From Martinezella lusitana (lineage in GTDB: Bacteria; Pseudomonadota; Alphaproteobacteria; Rhizobiales; Rhizobiaceae): a DNA stretch of 64,000 nt. Under the pieces are notes generated by a model that worked only from the letters and a program-made list of their open reading frames with translations, had not been told where the DNA came from and made no database searches. This document shows, piece by piece, positions 25,953 to 34,130 of the stretch (positions within the stretch are counted from its first letter, which is position 1; each line of letters begins with the position of its first letter). The stretch spans positions 1 through 64,000 of the forward strand of contig NZ_FMAF01000032.1 of the NCBI RefSeq assembly GCF_900094565.1, written 5' to 3'. The translations under genes and the position numbers were made by a program.

Positions 25953-28010
25953 ATGACGCCACGCCCGCTCGACCGCCTCATCAGACCCAGAACGATCGCC
26001 GTCTTCGGCGGTCGCGAGGCGCGACGGGTCATCGAGCAGTGCGACCTGATGGGATTTGCCGGCGACATCTGGCCGGTGCATCCGACGCTGGAAAGCGTGC
26101 TTGGACGCCGCTGCTATCGCTCTGTGGAGGAGCTGCCGGATGGGCCGGATGCCGCCTTCGTCGGCGTCAACAGGATGCTGACCGTCGAGATCGTGCGAGC
26201 CCTCTCGGCGCGAGGTGGGGGCGGCGCGGTCTGTTACGCCTCCGGCTTCAGCGAGGCGGTTTCGGAGCTGGCGGATGGAGCGGAGTTGCAGCAAGCCCTC
26301 GTCGAAGCCGCCCGCGACATGCCGATCGTCGGTCCCAATTGCTATGGCATGATCAACGGCCTCGACGGCGCCCTGCTCTGGCCTGATCAGCATGGCATCG
26401 TGCGCAGCGAGCGCGGCGTTGCGATCCTCACCCAATCCTCCAACATCGCCATCAATCTCAGCATGCAACGGCGCGGCTTGCCCATCAGCTACCTGATGAC
26501 GGCCGGCAACCAGGCGCAGATCGGGCTATCGGATCTTGCCCATGCCGTTCTCGACGACCCGCGCGTGACGGCAGTCGGCCTGCATATCGAGGGCTTCGGA
26601 AATATTCGTGCGCTTGAGGCTCTTGCCGCCCGCGCCCGAGAGCTGAAAAAACCGGTCGTCGCCCTGAAGGTCGGCAAATCCGAACAGGCGCAACGCGCCG
26701 CAATCTCGCATACGGCCTCGCTTGCAGGCAGCGATGCCGTTGCAGACGCCGTTTTCCATCGCCTCGGCATCGGTCGGGTGACAACGCTGCCGGAGCTTAT
26801 CGAAACACTGAAGCTCCTGCATGTCGCAGGCCCGCTCGAAAGCGATGCGATCTCCTCGATGAGCTGTTCAGGCGGCGAGGCATCCCTGATGGCTGACGCA
26901 GCCGTCGGCCGGAACGTGGAATTTCGCGCCCTGAAACCCGGGCAGCTGCCGGCCTTGCGCGCGAGCCTCGGCGAGATGGTGACACTCTCGAACCCGCTCG
27001 ACTATCACACCTTCGTCTGGGGCGATCTCTCCCGCCAGACGGATGCCTTCACCGCCATGTTCGAAGGCGGTTATGCCCTCAATCTGGTCGTGCTCGATTT
27101 TCCCCGGGAAGATCGCTGCGACGGTTCGGACTGGATGACGACCGTTTCTGCTGTCGCCGCTGCCGCCAAGCGAAGCGGCGCCCGGGCCGGCGTCCTCGCG
27201 ACCTTGCCGGAAAATCTGCCGGAACCGATCGCCAAGCAGCTCATCGAAACCGGCATCGTGCCGCTCTGCGGCATCAGCGAAGCACTGGCGGCCGCCGATG
27301 TCGCGAGCGGGATCGCCAGAGTTTGGAAGAAGCCACGGCCATTGCCGTTGCTGGACCAGCCCGCAGACGCGGGCGAGATCGAAACCTTGAGCGAAGCGGC
27401 CGCGAAGGCGGAGCTTGCCGCTGCCGGCCTTACGGTTCCGCTCGGAAGAACGGCCGCTACAGCAAATGAGGCAGCCGAAACTGCGCAGCAAATTGGCTTC
27501 CCCGTCGCACTCAAGGCGCTCGGCATAGAGCACAAGTCCGAAGCGGGTGCCGTCAAGCTCAACCTATGGGATAAGAATGCAGTCAAAGATGCGGCCGAAG
27601 GCATGGCTCCCATCGCCCGCGGATATCTGGTCGAGCGGATGATCGAGCGCCCTGTCGCCGAGCTCATTGTCGGTGCGGTGCGCGATCCCGTCGTCGGCCT
27701 GACCTTGACGGTCGGCGCGGGCGGAATCCTCGTGGAATTGCTTGAAGATTCCGTTGTCCTGCCGCTTCCGGTGACGAAAGCGGAGGTTTTGGACAGGATT
27801 TCACGGCTGAAGGTCCGCAAGCTCATCGAAGGCTATCGTGGCAGTGCGGCAAGCAGTCTCGAAATCGTTGCCGACGCCGTCGTATCAGCGGCAGAATATG
27901 TCGTAAAGAACGCCGCGCTGCTCGAAGAACTGGACATTAATCCCTTGATGGTCTTGGGTGAATCACGCGGCGTCGTTGCCGCGGATGCCCTCATCCGGCG
28001 AAGGAGGTAG
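25953..28010 (+). CDS. NDP-forming acyl-CoA synthetase, alpha-beta fusion
   Basis: The 685-residue fused ligase of the acetyl-CoA synthetase (ADP-forming) type has a CoA-binding domain at residues 1-130 (PRTIAVFGGREARRVIEQ). A succinyl-CoA-ligase-like domain follows (GVAILTQSSNIAINLSMQRRG), then ISHTASLAGSD carrying the phosphohistidine expected in this family. A C-terminal ATP-grasp domain starts near 470 (GFPVALKALGIEHKSEAGAVKL). It ligates an acid to CoA with ATP giving ADP and phosphate. Here it probably activates gamma-butyrobetaine, crotonobetaine or carnitine in place of an AMP-forming CaiC. The 4-bp gap to the dehydrogenase shows tight operon coupling. Confidence 0.8.
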   Translation: MTPRPLDRLIRPRTIAVFGGREARRVIEQCDLMGFAGDIWPVHPTLESVLGRRCYRSVEELPDGPDAAFVGVNRMLTVEIVRALSARGGGGAVCYASGFSEAVSELADGAELQQALVEAARDMPIVGPNCYGMINGLDGALLWPDQHGIVRSERGVAILTQSSNIAINLSMQRRGLPISYLMTAGNQAQIGLSDLAHAVLDDPRVTAVGLHIEGFGNIRALEALAARARELKKPVVALKVGKSEQAQRAAISHTASLAGSDAVADAVFHRLGIGRVTTLPELIETLKLLHVAGPLESDAISSMSCSGGEASLMADAAVGRNVEFRALKPGQLPALRASLGEMVTLSNPLDYHTFVWGDLSRQTDAFTAMFEGGYALNLVVLDFPREDRCDGSDWMTTVSAVAAAAKRSGARAGVLATLPENLPEPIAKQLIETGIVPLCGISEALAAADVASGIARVWKKPRPLPLLDQPADAGEIETLSEAAAKAELAAAGLTVPLGRTAATANEAAETAQQIGFPVALKALGIEHKSEAGAVKLNLWDKNAVKDAAEGMAPIARGYLVERMIERPVAELIVGAVRDPVVGLTLTVGAGGILVELLEDSVVLPLPVTKAEVLDRISRLKVRKLIEGYRGSAASSLEIVADAVVSAAEYVVKNAALLEELDINPLMVLGESRGVVAADALIRRRR

Positions 28011-28016
28011 CAGAAG

Positions 28017-28799
28017 TTGCAAGACCCCATTCGCACCCGATGCGACGACGGTATCCTCGAGGTCGTCATCGACCGGCCGAAGGCGAATGCCATCGACCTG
28101 GCGACCAGCCGTACCATGGGGCTCATCTTCCGCGACTTCCGCGACAATCCGGATCTGCGCGTCGCCATCGTTTCGGGCGCCGGCGAAAAATTCTTTTCAG
28201 CCGGCTGGGATTTGAAGGCTGCCGCTGATGGTGACGCTGTCGACGGAGACTATGGTGTCGGCGGCTTTGGAGGCCTGCAGGAGCTGCGCGATCTCAACAA
28301 GCCGGTCATCTGTGCCGTCAACGGCATCTGTTGCGGCGGTGGCCTGGAGATCGCGCTTTCCGCCGATCTGATCATCGCGGCCGCTCACGCAACCTTCGCG
28401 CTGCCGGAAATCCGCTCCGGCACTGTCGCCGATGCCGCATCGATCAAATTGCCGAAGCGCATTCCCTATCACATCGCCATGGATATGCTGTTCACCGGCC
28501 GCTGGCTCAATGTCGAAGAGGCGCATCGCTGGGGTTTCGTCAACGAGATCGTCTTGGCCGACAAGCTGATGGACAGGGCTTGGGAACTTGCCCGTCTGCT
28601 TGCAAGCGGGCCGCCGCTCGTCTATGCGGCCATAAAGGAAATAGTTCGCGAAGCGGAGGGAACGACGTTTCAGACTGCCATGAACAAGATCACCAAACGG
28701 CAGTTTGCGACCGTCGACGCCCTCTATTCAAGCGAGGATCAATTGGAAGGCGCAAGGGCTTTCGCGGAGAAGCGGGCCCCCATCTGGAAAGGAAAGTGA
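28017..28799 (+). CDS. Enoyl-CoA hydratase, CaiD-like carnitinyl-CoA dehydratase
   Basis: The 260-residue crotonase starts with TTG at 28017, 9 bp after AAGGAGG. The oxyanion-hole loops AGEKFFSAGWDLKAA and NGICCGGGLEIALSADLIIAA are present, with a glutamate in FALPEIRSGTVADAA. The C-terminal EDQLEGARAFAEKRAPIWKGK closely resembles the end of E. coli CaiD as I remember it. It should hydrate crotonobetainyl-CoA to L-carnitinyl-CoA, joining the butyrobetaine branch to the carnitine dehydrogenase branch. Ordinary fatty-acid hydratase activity cannot be excluded. Confidence 0.8.
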   Translation: MQDPIRTRCDDGILEVVIDRPKANAIDLATSRTMGLIFRDFRDNPDLRVAIVSGAGEKFFSAGWDLKAAADGDAVDGDYGVGGFGGLQELRDLNKPVICAVNGICCGGGLEIALSADLIIAAAHATFALPEIRSGTVADAASIKLPKRIPYHIAMDMLFTGRWLNVEEAHRWGFVNEIVLADKLMDRAWELARLLASGPPLVYAAIKEIVREAEGTTFQTAMNKITKRQFATVDALYSSEDQLEGARAFAEKRAPIWKGK

Positions 28800-28928
28800 A
28801 AAGCGGCGGCAACCGCAGCATTTTCCCGCATGATCGCGGGCAACAGGCTTCACGCGGAAGAGGAAACCGTGACGTGAAGTGCGCTGCCCGGGAATTCTGT
28901 CAACTCGGCAAAAAGAAGGAACAGGGGA

Positions 28929-30518
28929 ATGAACGACTATACGAAATATCTGGCAAGCCGCGTGACTTCGGGCGGGCTCAGCCGCCGCGAATTCATGGGA
29001 CGAGCAATGGCAGCCGGCGTAACCTTGGCACTCGCCGACCAGCTCTTTACCGAAAGTGCGATGGCGGCCGAGCCGAAGCGCGGCGGGCATCTGAAGCTCG
29101 GCCTCGAAGGCGGAGCTGCGACCGATTCCAAGGACCCGGCGAAATTCCTGTCTCAAGTCATGTTCTGCGTCGGCCGTTGCTGGGGCGACATGCTGGTGGA
29201 ATCCCACCCGCTGACCGGCGCCGCCGTTCCGTCGCTTGCCGAATCCTGGGAGCCGTCGAAGGATGCCGCTACCTGGACCTTCAAGATCCGCAAGGGCGTG
29301 AAGTTCCACAACGGCAAGGATCTGACGATCGACGACGTCGTCGCCACCCTCAAGCGTCATACCGATGCGAAGTCGGAGTCGGGCGCGCTCGGCGTCATGA
29401 AGTCGATCAAGGAGATCAAGGCCGACGGCGGCAACCTCGTGTTGACGCTGACGGAAGGCAACGCCGACATGCCGTTGCTTCTCACCGACTATCATCTCGT
29501 CATCCAGCCGAATGGCGGCTATGACGATCCCCTCGCCTCGATCGGCACCGGCCCCTACAAGATGGTCAGCTTCGAACCCGGAGTGCGCGCCACGTTCGAG
29601 CGGAACAAGGACGACTGGCGCACCGACCGCGGCTATGTCGATTCAATCGAAATCATCGGCATGAACGATGCGACGGCACGCATCGCCGCCCTCTCCTCCG
29701 GCCAGGTGCACTACATCAACCGCGTCGACCCTAAGACGGTTGACCTGTTGAAGCGCGCACCGAATGTCGAGATCCTGGCGACGGCCGGCCGCGGCCACTA
29801 CGTGTTCATCATGCATTGCACCACGGCGCCGTTCGACAACAACGACCTGCGTCTCGCGCTCAAATACGCCATGGACCGCGAAACCATGGTCAAGAAGATC
29901 CTCGGCGGCTATGGCAAGGTCGGCAACGATTTCCCGATCAACAACACTTATGCCCTGTTCCCCGAAGGCATCGAGCAGCGCACATACGACCCAGACAAGG
30001 CCTCCTTCCACTACAAGAAGTCCGGCCATAGCGGCTCGGTGCTGCTGCGCACCTCCGAAGTCGCTTTCCCGGGCGCCGTCGATGCAGCCGTCCTCTATCA
30101 GGAAAGCTGCAAGAAGGCGGGGATCGAGATCGAGGTCAAGCGCGAGCCGGGCGACGGCTATTGGACCAACGTCTGGAACGTCCAGCCCTTCTCCACATCC
30201 TATTGGGGCGGCCGCCCGACACAGGACCAGATGTATTCCACCGCCTACCTGTCGACCGCCGACTGGAACGATACCCGCTTTAAGCGCCCGGACTTCGACA
30301 AGCTTCTGCTTCAGGCCCGCTCCGAACTGGACGAAGCCAAGCGCAAGGAGCTCTACCGTGCCATGGCGATGATGGTGCGCGACGAAGGTGGTGTGATCCT
30401 GCCGATGTTCAACGATTTCGTGAACGCCTCCACCAAGAAGGTGAAGGGCTACGTCCACGATATCGGCAACGACATGTCGAACGGCTACGTCGCGACCCGC
30501 GTCTGGCTGGACACCTGA
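28929..30518 (+). CDS. Dpp-family ABC transporter binding protein with Tat signal
   Basis: The 529-residue solute-binding family 5 protein's N-terminus carries a twin-arginine motif (LSRREFMGRA) before a hydrophobic segment and a cleavage region at AMAAEP, so it is exported folded. The core shows LAESWEPSKDAATWTFKIRKGVKFHNG, typical of dipeptide/opine/nickel binding proteins. Two permeases and a fused double ATPase follow. The gene lies 129 bp after the carnitine operon on the same strand. It may carry a betaine, acyl-carnitine or peptide substrate, but the sequence does not say which. Confidence 0.88.
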   Translation: MNDYTKYLASRVTSGGLSRREFMGRAMAAGVTLALADQLFTESAMAAEPKRGGHLKLGLEGGAATDSKDPAKFLSQVMFCVGRCWGDMLVESHPLTGAAVPSLAESWEPSKDAATWTFKIRKGVKFHNGKDLTIDDVVATLKRHTDAKSESGALGVMKSIKEIKADGGNLVLTLTEGNADMPLLLTDYHLVIQPNGGYDDPLASIGTGPYKMVSFEPGVRATFERNKDDWRTDRGYVDSIEIIGMNDATARIAALSSGQVHYINRVDPKTVDLLKRAPNVEILATAGRGHYVFIMHCTTAPFDNNDLRLALKYAMDRETMVKKILGGYGKVGNDFPINNTYALFPEGIEQRTYDPDKASFHYKKSGHSGSVLLRTSEVAFPGAVDAAVLYQESCKKAGIEIEVKREPGDGYWTNVWNVQPFSTSYWGGRPTQDQMYSTAYLSTADWNDTRFKRPDFDKLLLQARSELDEAKRKELYRAMAMMVRDEGGVILPMFNDFVNASTKKVKGYVHDIGNDMSNGYVATRVWLDT

Positions 30519-30561
30519 TGCCCGAAGCCGGGCGACAACGCCCTCATCTCTGACGAAGCCG

Positions 30562-30586
30562 GGACCGCGGACACTCTTCGCGGTCC
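30562..30586 (+). other. Intercistronic hairpin after the Dpp-type binding-protein gene
   Basis: GGACCGCG (30562-30569) pairs with CGCGGTCC (30579-30586) around a 9-base loop, 44 bp after the stop codon. No T-run follows, so partial termination or mRNA stabilisation is more likely than full termination, given that the permeases continue downstream. Confidence 0.45.
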
Positions 30587-30596
30587 TCCCGACGTT

Positions 30597-30655
30597 TAGA
30601 GCAACTCCAGGAAAAGTGCGCAGCGGTTTTCCATCCGGAATTGCGTAAGACAACA
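30597..30655. repeat. Dispersed Rhizobiales-type palindromic repeat fragment
   Basis: The segment contains GAGCAACTCCAGGAAAA, then GCAGCGGTTTTCC and TCCGGAATTGCGTAA. It includes the inverted pair GGAAAA/TTTTCC. I recognise this sequence style as a short intergenic repeat that occurs many times in Rhizobium-group genomes. Only one copy is visible in this window, so multiplicity is from memory. Confidence 0.6.
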
Positions 30656-30674
30656 AGAGCGCGAGGCATCGGCC

Positions 30675-31682
30675 ATGTCCAATCCATCCCCCGGAACCGT
30701 TCTGCCCGGGCTGAGGTTCAAGCAGCGTTTTCCGTTGCTGTCCCTGATCATCGAGCGCTGCCTGCTCAGCATCGTCCTGCTGTTTGCGGTCTCCATCCTG
30801 ATCTTCGGCGGGCTGGAAGCCCTGCCGGGCGATTTCGCGACCACCTATCTCGGCCAGTCGGCAACGCCGCAGGCGGTTGCCAACATTCGCGCCGATCTCG
30901 GCCTCAACCGGCCTGTCGTCACTCGCTATGTGGAATGGCTCGGCAACGCCGTGCAGGGCGACTTCGGCACCTCCTGGGCCAGCAAGAACTCCGTCAGTGA
31001 GCAGATTGGCAAGCGGCTCGGCAATTCGCTGTTTCTGGCCGGTTTCGCCGCGCTGATCTCGGTGCCGCTCGCCGTCGGCCTCGGCATGCTGGCGGTGCAT
31101 TTCAGGAACCGCATGCCCGACAAGATCATCAATGTCGTTTCGCTGGCGGCGATCTCCCTGCCGGAATTCTTCATCGGCTACCTCCTTATCCTGTTCTTTG
31201 CCGTAAAATTCGGCGTGGCGACCTTTCCCGCCACCGTCTATGAAGGCATGGGCCTCATGGACCGGCTGCAGGCGATCGCCCTGCCGACGGCGACGCTGGT
31301 GCTCGTGGTGCTTGCTCACATGATGCGCATGACCCGCGCCGCCATCCTTTCGGTCATGTCGTCGGCCTATATGGAAACGGCTGAGCTCAAGGGGTTGTCT
31401 GCCTTCCGCGCCATCGTCAAGCACGCGGCCCCCAACGCGCTGGCCCCGATCATCAACGTCATCGCGCTGAACCTTGCCTATCTCATCGTCGGCGTCGTCG
31501 TCGTCGAGGTGGTCTTCGTCTATCCCGGCATGGGCCAGTACATGGTCGATGCGGTCACCGTGCGCGATATGCCTGTCGTCCAGGCCTGCGGGCTGATCTT
31601 TGCCGCCGTCTACATCCTCCTCAACATGACCGCCGATATTCTGGCGATCGTCGCCAACCCGCGCCTGAGGCATCCACGATGA
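30675..31682 (+). CDS. Dpp-type ABC transporter permease, DppB-like
   Basis: The 335-residue inner-membrane permease has a first helix at about residues 25-50 (IIERCLLSIVLLFAVSILIF) and the DppB-typical loop LPGDFATTYLG. NRPVVTRYVEWLGNAVQGDFGTS and the EAA-type motif METAELKGLSAFRAIVKHAAPN are also present. The 3' end overlaps the next permease by 4 bases (ATGA at 31679). It forms the channel with that permease for the substrate bound by the 28929 protein. Confidence 0.9.
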   Translation: MSNPSPGTVLPGLRFKQRFPLLSLIIERCLLSIVLLFAVSILIFGGLEALPGDFATTYLGQSATPQAVANIRADLGLNRPVVTRYVEWLGNAVQGDFGTSWASKNSVSEQIGKRLGNSLFLAGFAALISVPLAVGLGMLAVHFRNRMPDKIINVVSLAAISLPEFFIGYLLILFFAVKFGVATFPATVYEGMGLMDRLQAIALPTATLVLVVLAHMMRMTRAAILSVMSSAYMETAELKGLSAFRAIVKHAAPNALAPIINVIALNLAYLIVGVVVVEVVFVYPGMGQYMVDAVTVRDMPVVQACGLIFAAVYILLNMTADILAIVANPRLRHPR

Positions 31683-32506
31683 GATTGAGAGAGATCCCCA
31701 TCACCGCCTGGATCGGCATAGCCGGTATTCTGCTCGCCTTCTTCTGCGCGATTTTCGCGCCCTGGATCGCCCCCTATGGCGAGACCGAAGTCGTCGGCAA
31801 TGTCTGGCAGGCCGCCGACGCGCAATATTTCTTCGGCCTCGACAATCTCGGCCGCGATATCCTGTCGCGTCTGATCTATGGCACACGCACGACGCTGTTC
31901 GTCGCGCTGACGGCGACGATCATCTCCTTCTCGCTCGGCATCGTCCTGAGCTTCACCGCCGCCGTCTCGCGCGGATTGATCGACACGATCTTCTCGCGCT
32001 TCAACGACCTGATGATGTCGATCCCGACGCTGATCTTCGCGCTCGTGGTGCTGGCGGTGCTGCCGCAGAACCTGATCGTGCTGATCCTCGTCATGGCCAT
32101 CCTCGATTCCACCCGCGTCTATCGTCTCGGCCGTGCCGTGGCGCTCGATGTCGCGGTCATGGAGTTCGTCGAGGCCGCCAAGCTGCGCGGCGAAGGCAGG
32201 ATCTGGATCATCTTCCGCGAGATCCTGCCGAACACGCTTTCGCCGCTGCTGGCGGAATTCGGCCTGCGCTTTGCCTTCTCGATCCTGTTCCTTTCCACCC
32301 TGTCCTTCCTCGGCCTCGGTATCCAGCCGCCGTCCGCCGACTGGGGCGGCATGGTCAAGGACAACAAGGACGGCATCATCTTCGGCATCTCTGCCGCTCT
32401 CGTACCGGGCTCCGCCATCGCGGCGCTCGCGGTCTGTGTCAATCTGGTGGTCGACTGGCTCTTGAAGCGCACCTCCAGCCTCAAGGGAGGGCGTGGCGAT
32501 GCCTGA
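31679..32506 (+). CDS. Dpp-type ABC transporter permease, DppC-like
   Basis: The 275-residue permease has an N-terminal helix (WIGIAGILLAFFCAIFAPWIAPYG), the conserved FGLDNLGRDILSRLIYGTRTTL of the DppC family and a late EAA motif (VEAAKLRGEGRIWIIFREILPN). Its start overlaps the DppB-like gene and its end overlaps the ATPase gene (ATG at 32499), so all three are translationally coupled. Confidence 0.9.
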   Translation: MRLREIPITAWIGIAGILLAFFCAIFAPWIAPYGETEVVGNVWQAADAQYFFGLDNLGRDILSRLIYGTRTTLFVALTATIISFSLGIVLSFTAAVSRGLIDTIFSRFNDLMMSIPTLIFALVVLAVLPQNLIVLILVMAILDSTRVYRLGRAVALDVAVMEFVEAAKLRGEGRIWIIFREILPNTLSPLLAEFGLRFAFSILFLSTLSFLGLGIQPPSADWGGMVKDNKDGIIFGISAALVPGSAIAALAVCVNLVVDWLLKRTSSLKGGRGDA

Positions 32507-34130
32507 GCTTCTTTCCGTTCGCGATCTCAAGATCGAGGCAACCAGCTATCCGCCGGGCGAGCCACCGAAACGCGTGACCATCGTCGACGGCGTGTCCTTC
32601 GATCTCAAGAAGGGCAAGGTGCTCGGCCTGATCGGCGAATCCGGCGCCGGCAAGTCCACCATCGGTCTCTCCGCGCTGGCCTATGGTCGCGGCGGCGCCG
32701 AGATCACCGGCGGCCAGGTGCTGCTCGACGGCGTCGACATCCTGCCGCTCGGCAAATCCGGCATCCGCAAGATCCGCGGTGCCCGCGTCTGTTATGTCGC
32801 GCAATCGGCAGCGGCCGCCTTCAATCCGGCGCACAGGCTGGGCGATCAGGTGATTGAAGCCACCGTCAAACACCGGCTGATGACGAAGGACGAGGCCAGG
32901 AAGCGCGCGCTTTACCTCTTCCGTGTGCTTGGCCTGCCCAATCCGGAAACATTCGGCGAGCGCTATCCGCATCAGGTCTCCGGCGGCCAGCTTCAGCGCG
33001 CCATGACGGCCATGGCGCTTTGCTCCAACCCCGAACTGATCGTCTTCGACGAACCCACAACCGCGCTCGACGTGACGACGCAGATCGACGTGCTGGCAGC
33101 GATCAAGCACGCTATCGAGGAAACACATACGGCGGCGCTCTATATCACCCACGATCTCGCCGTCGTCGCCCAGATCTCCGACGACATCATGGTGCTGCGA
33201 TACGGCAAGCAAGTGGAGTACGGCAGCGTGCAGCAGATCATCGAGGCGCCGCGACAGGACTATACCCGCGCCCTCGTCAACGTTCGCCAGATAGCGAGAG
33301 AGGAAACCGCCGATCAATCGGGAGCGCTTCTGAAAATCGAGAATATCAACGCGCAATATTCGAACGGTTTCAAGGTATTGCACGATGTTTCTCTACATGT
33401 ACCAAAAGGTCAGACACTGGCTGTTGTCGGTGAATCCGGATCGGGGAAATCGACGCTCGCCCGCGTCATCACCGGCCTGCTGCCCCCGAGCGACGGACGG
33501 ATTTCCTTCGACGGCAAGCCGCTGACACCAGCCTTGAAAAACCGCTCCCGCGAGGAATTGCGGCGGATACAGCTGATCTACCAGATGGCCGACACCGCCA
33601 TGAATCCCCGCCAGACCGTGCGCGACATCATCGGCCGCCCGCTGACCTTTTATGACGGTCTGCACGGCGCGGCGAAGACGGCGCGCGTGAAGGAACTGCT
33701 CGACCAGATTGAGATGGGCACCGGTTTCGTCGACCGTTACCCGGCCGAGCTTTCCGGCGGCCAGAAGCAGCGCGTCGCAATCGCCCGTGCGCTTGCCGCC
33801 AAGCCCGAGCTCATCCTTTGCGACGAGCCGACCTCGGCGCTCGATCCACTCGTTGCCGATGGAATTCTGAAGCTGCTCTTGAGGTTGCAGAAGGAAGCCC
33901 AGCTCTCCTACATCTTCATCACGCATGATATCGCCATCGTGCGCGCCATCGCCGACAGCGTCGCTGTCATGCATCGCGGCAAGCTCGTTCGCTTCGGACC
34001 GAAATCACAGGCGCTGTCGCCGCCTTTCGACGATTACACGGACCTGCTGCTGAAATCCGTGCCCGAGATGGAAATCGGCTGGTTGGAGCGTGTCTTGACG
34101 ACGCGAAAAATGGAGAGCGCCGGAAATTGA
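32499..34130 (+). CDS. Fused double ATP-binding protein, DppD-DppF type
   Basis: I chose ATG at 32499 over GTG at 32493 because AGGGAGG (32484-32490) is then 8 bp away. The 543-residue protein carries two complete ABC domains. Half one has GESGAGKSTIG, SGGQLQRAMTA and VFDEPTTALD. Half two, from about residue 275, has GESGSGKSTLA, LSGGQKQRVAIARAL and LCDEPTSALD. Separate DppD and DppF proteins are the usual form, so this is a natural fusion giving both nucleotide sites on one chain. It energises the importer at 28929-32506. Confidence 0.9.
   Translation: MPELLSVRDLKIEATSYPPGEPPKRVTIVDGVSFDLKKGKVLGLIGESGAGKSTIGLSALAYGRGGAEITGGQVLLDGVDILPLGKSGIRKIRGARVCYVAQSAAAAFNPAHRLGDQVIEATVKHRLMTKDEARKRALYLFRVLGLPNPETFGERYPHQVSGGQLQRAMTAMALCSNPELIVFDEPTTALDVTTQIDVLAAIKHAIEETHTAALYITHDLAVVAQISDDIMVLRYGKQVEYGSVQQIIEAPRQDYTRALVNVRQIAREETADQSGALLKIENINAQYSNGFKVLHDVSLHVPKGQTLAVVGESGSGKSTLARVITGLLPPSDGRISFDGKPLTPALKNRSREELRRIQLIYQMADTAMNPRQTVRDIIGRPLTFYDGLHGAAKTARVKELLDQIEMGTGFVDRYPAELSGGQKQRVAIARALAAKPELILCDEPTSALDPLVADGILKLLLRLQKEAQLSYIFITHDIAIVRAIADSVAVMHRGKLVRFGPKSQALSPPFDDYTDLLLKSVPEMEIGWLERVLTTRKMESAGN

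Noticed and set aside
28800..28928. CCCGC/GCGGG hairpin as a terminator of the carnitine operon
   Set aside because: A 5-bp stem with no T-run; it may separate the operons, but the evidence is insufficient.
29643..31673. 676-residue open frame on the minus strand
   Set aside because: It is antisense to a clear binding-protein and permease pair; its composition is rich in His, Asp, Gly and Arg with no domain, as expected from high-GC codon bias.
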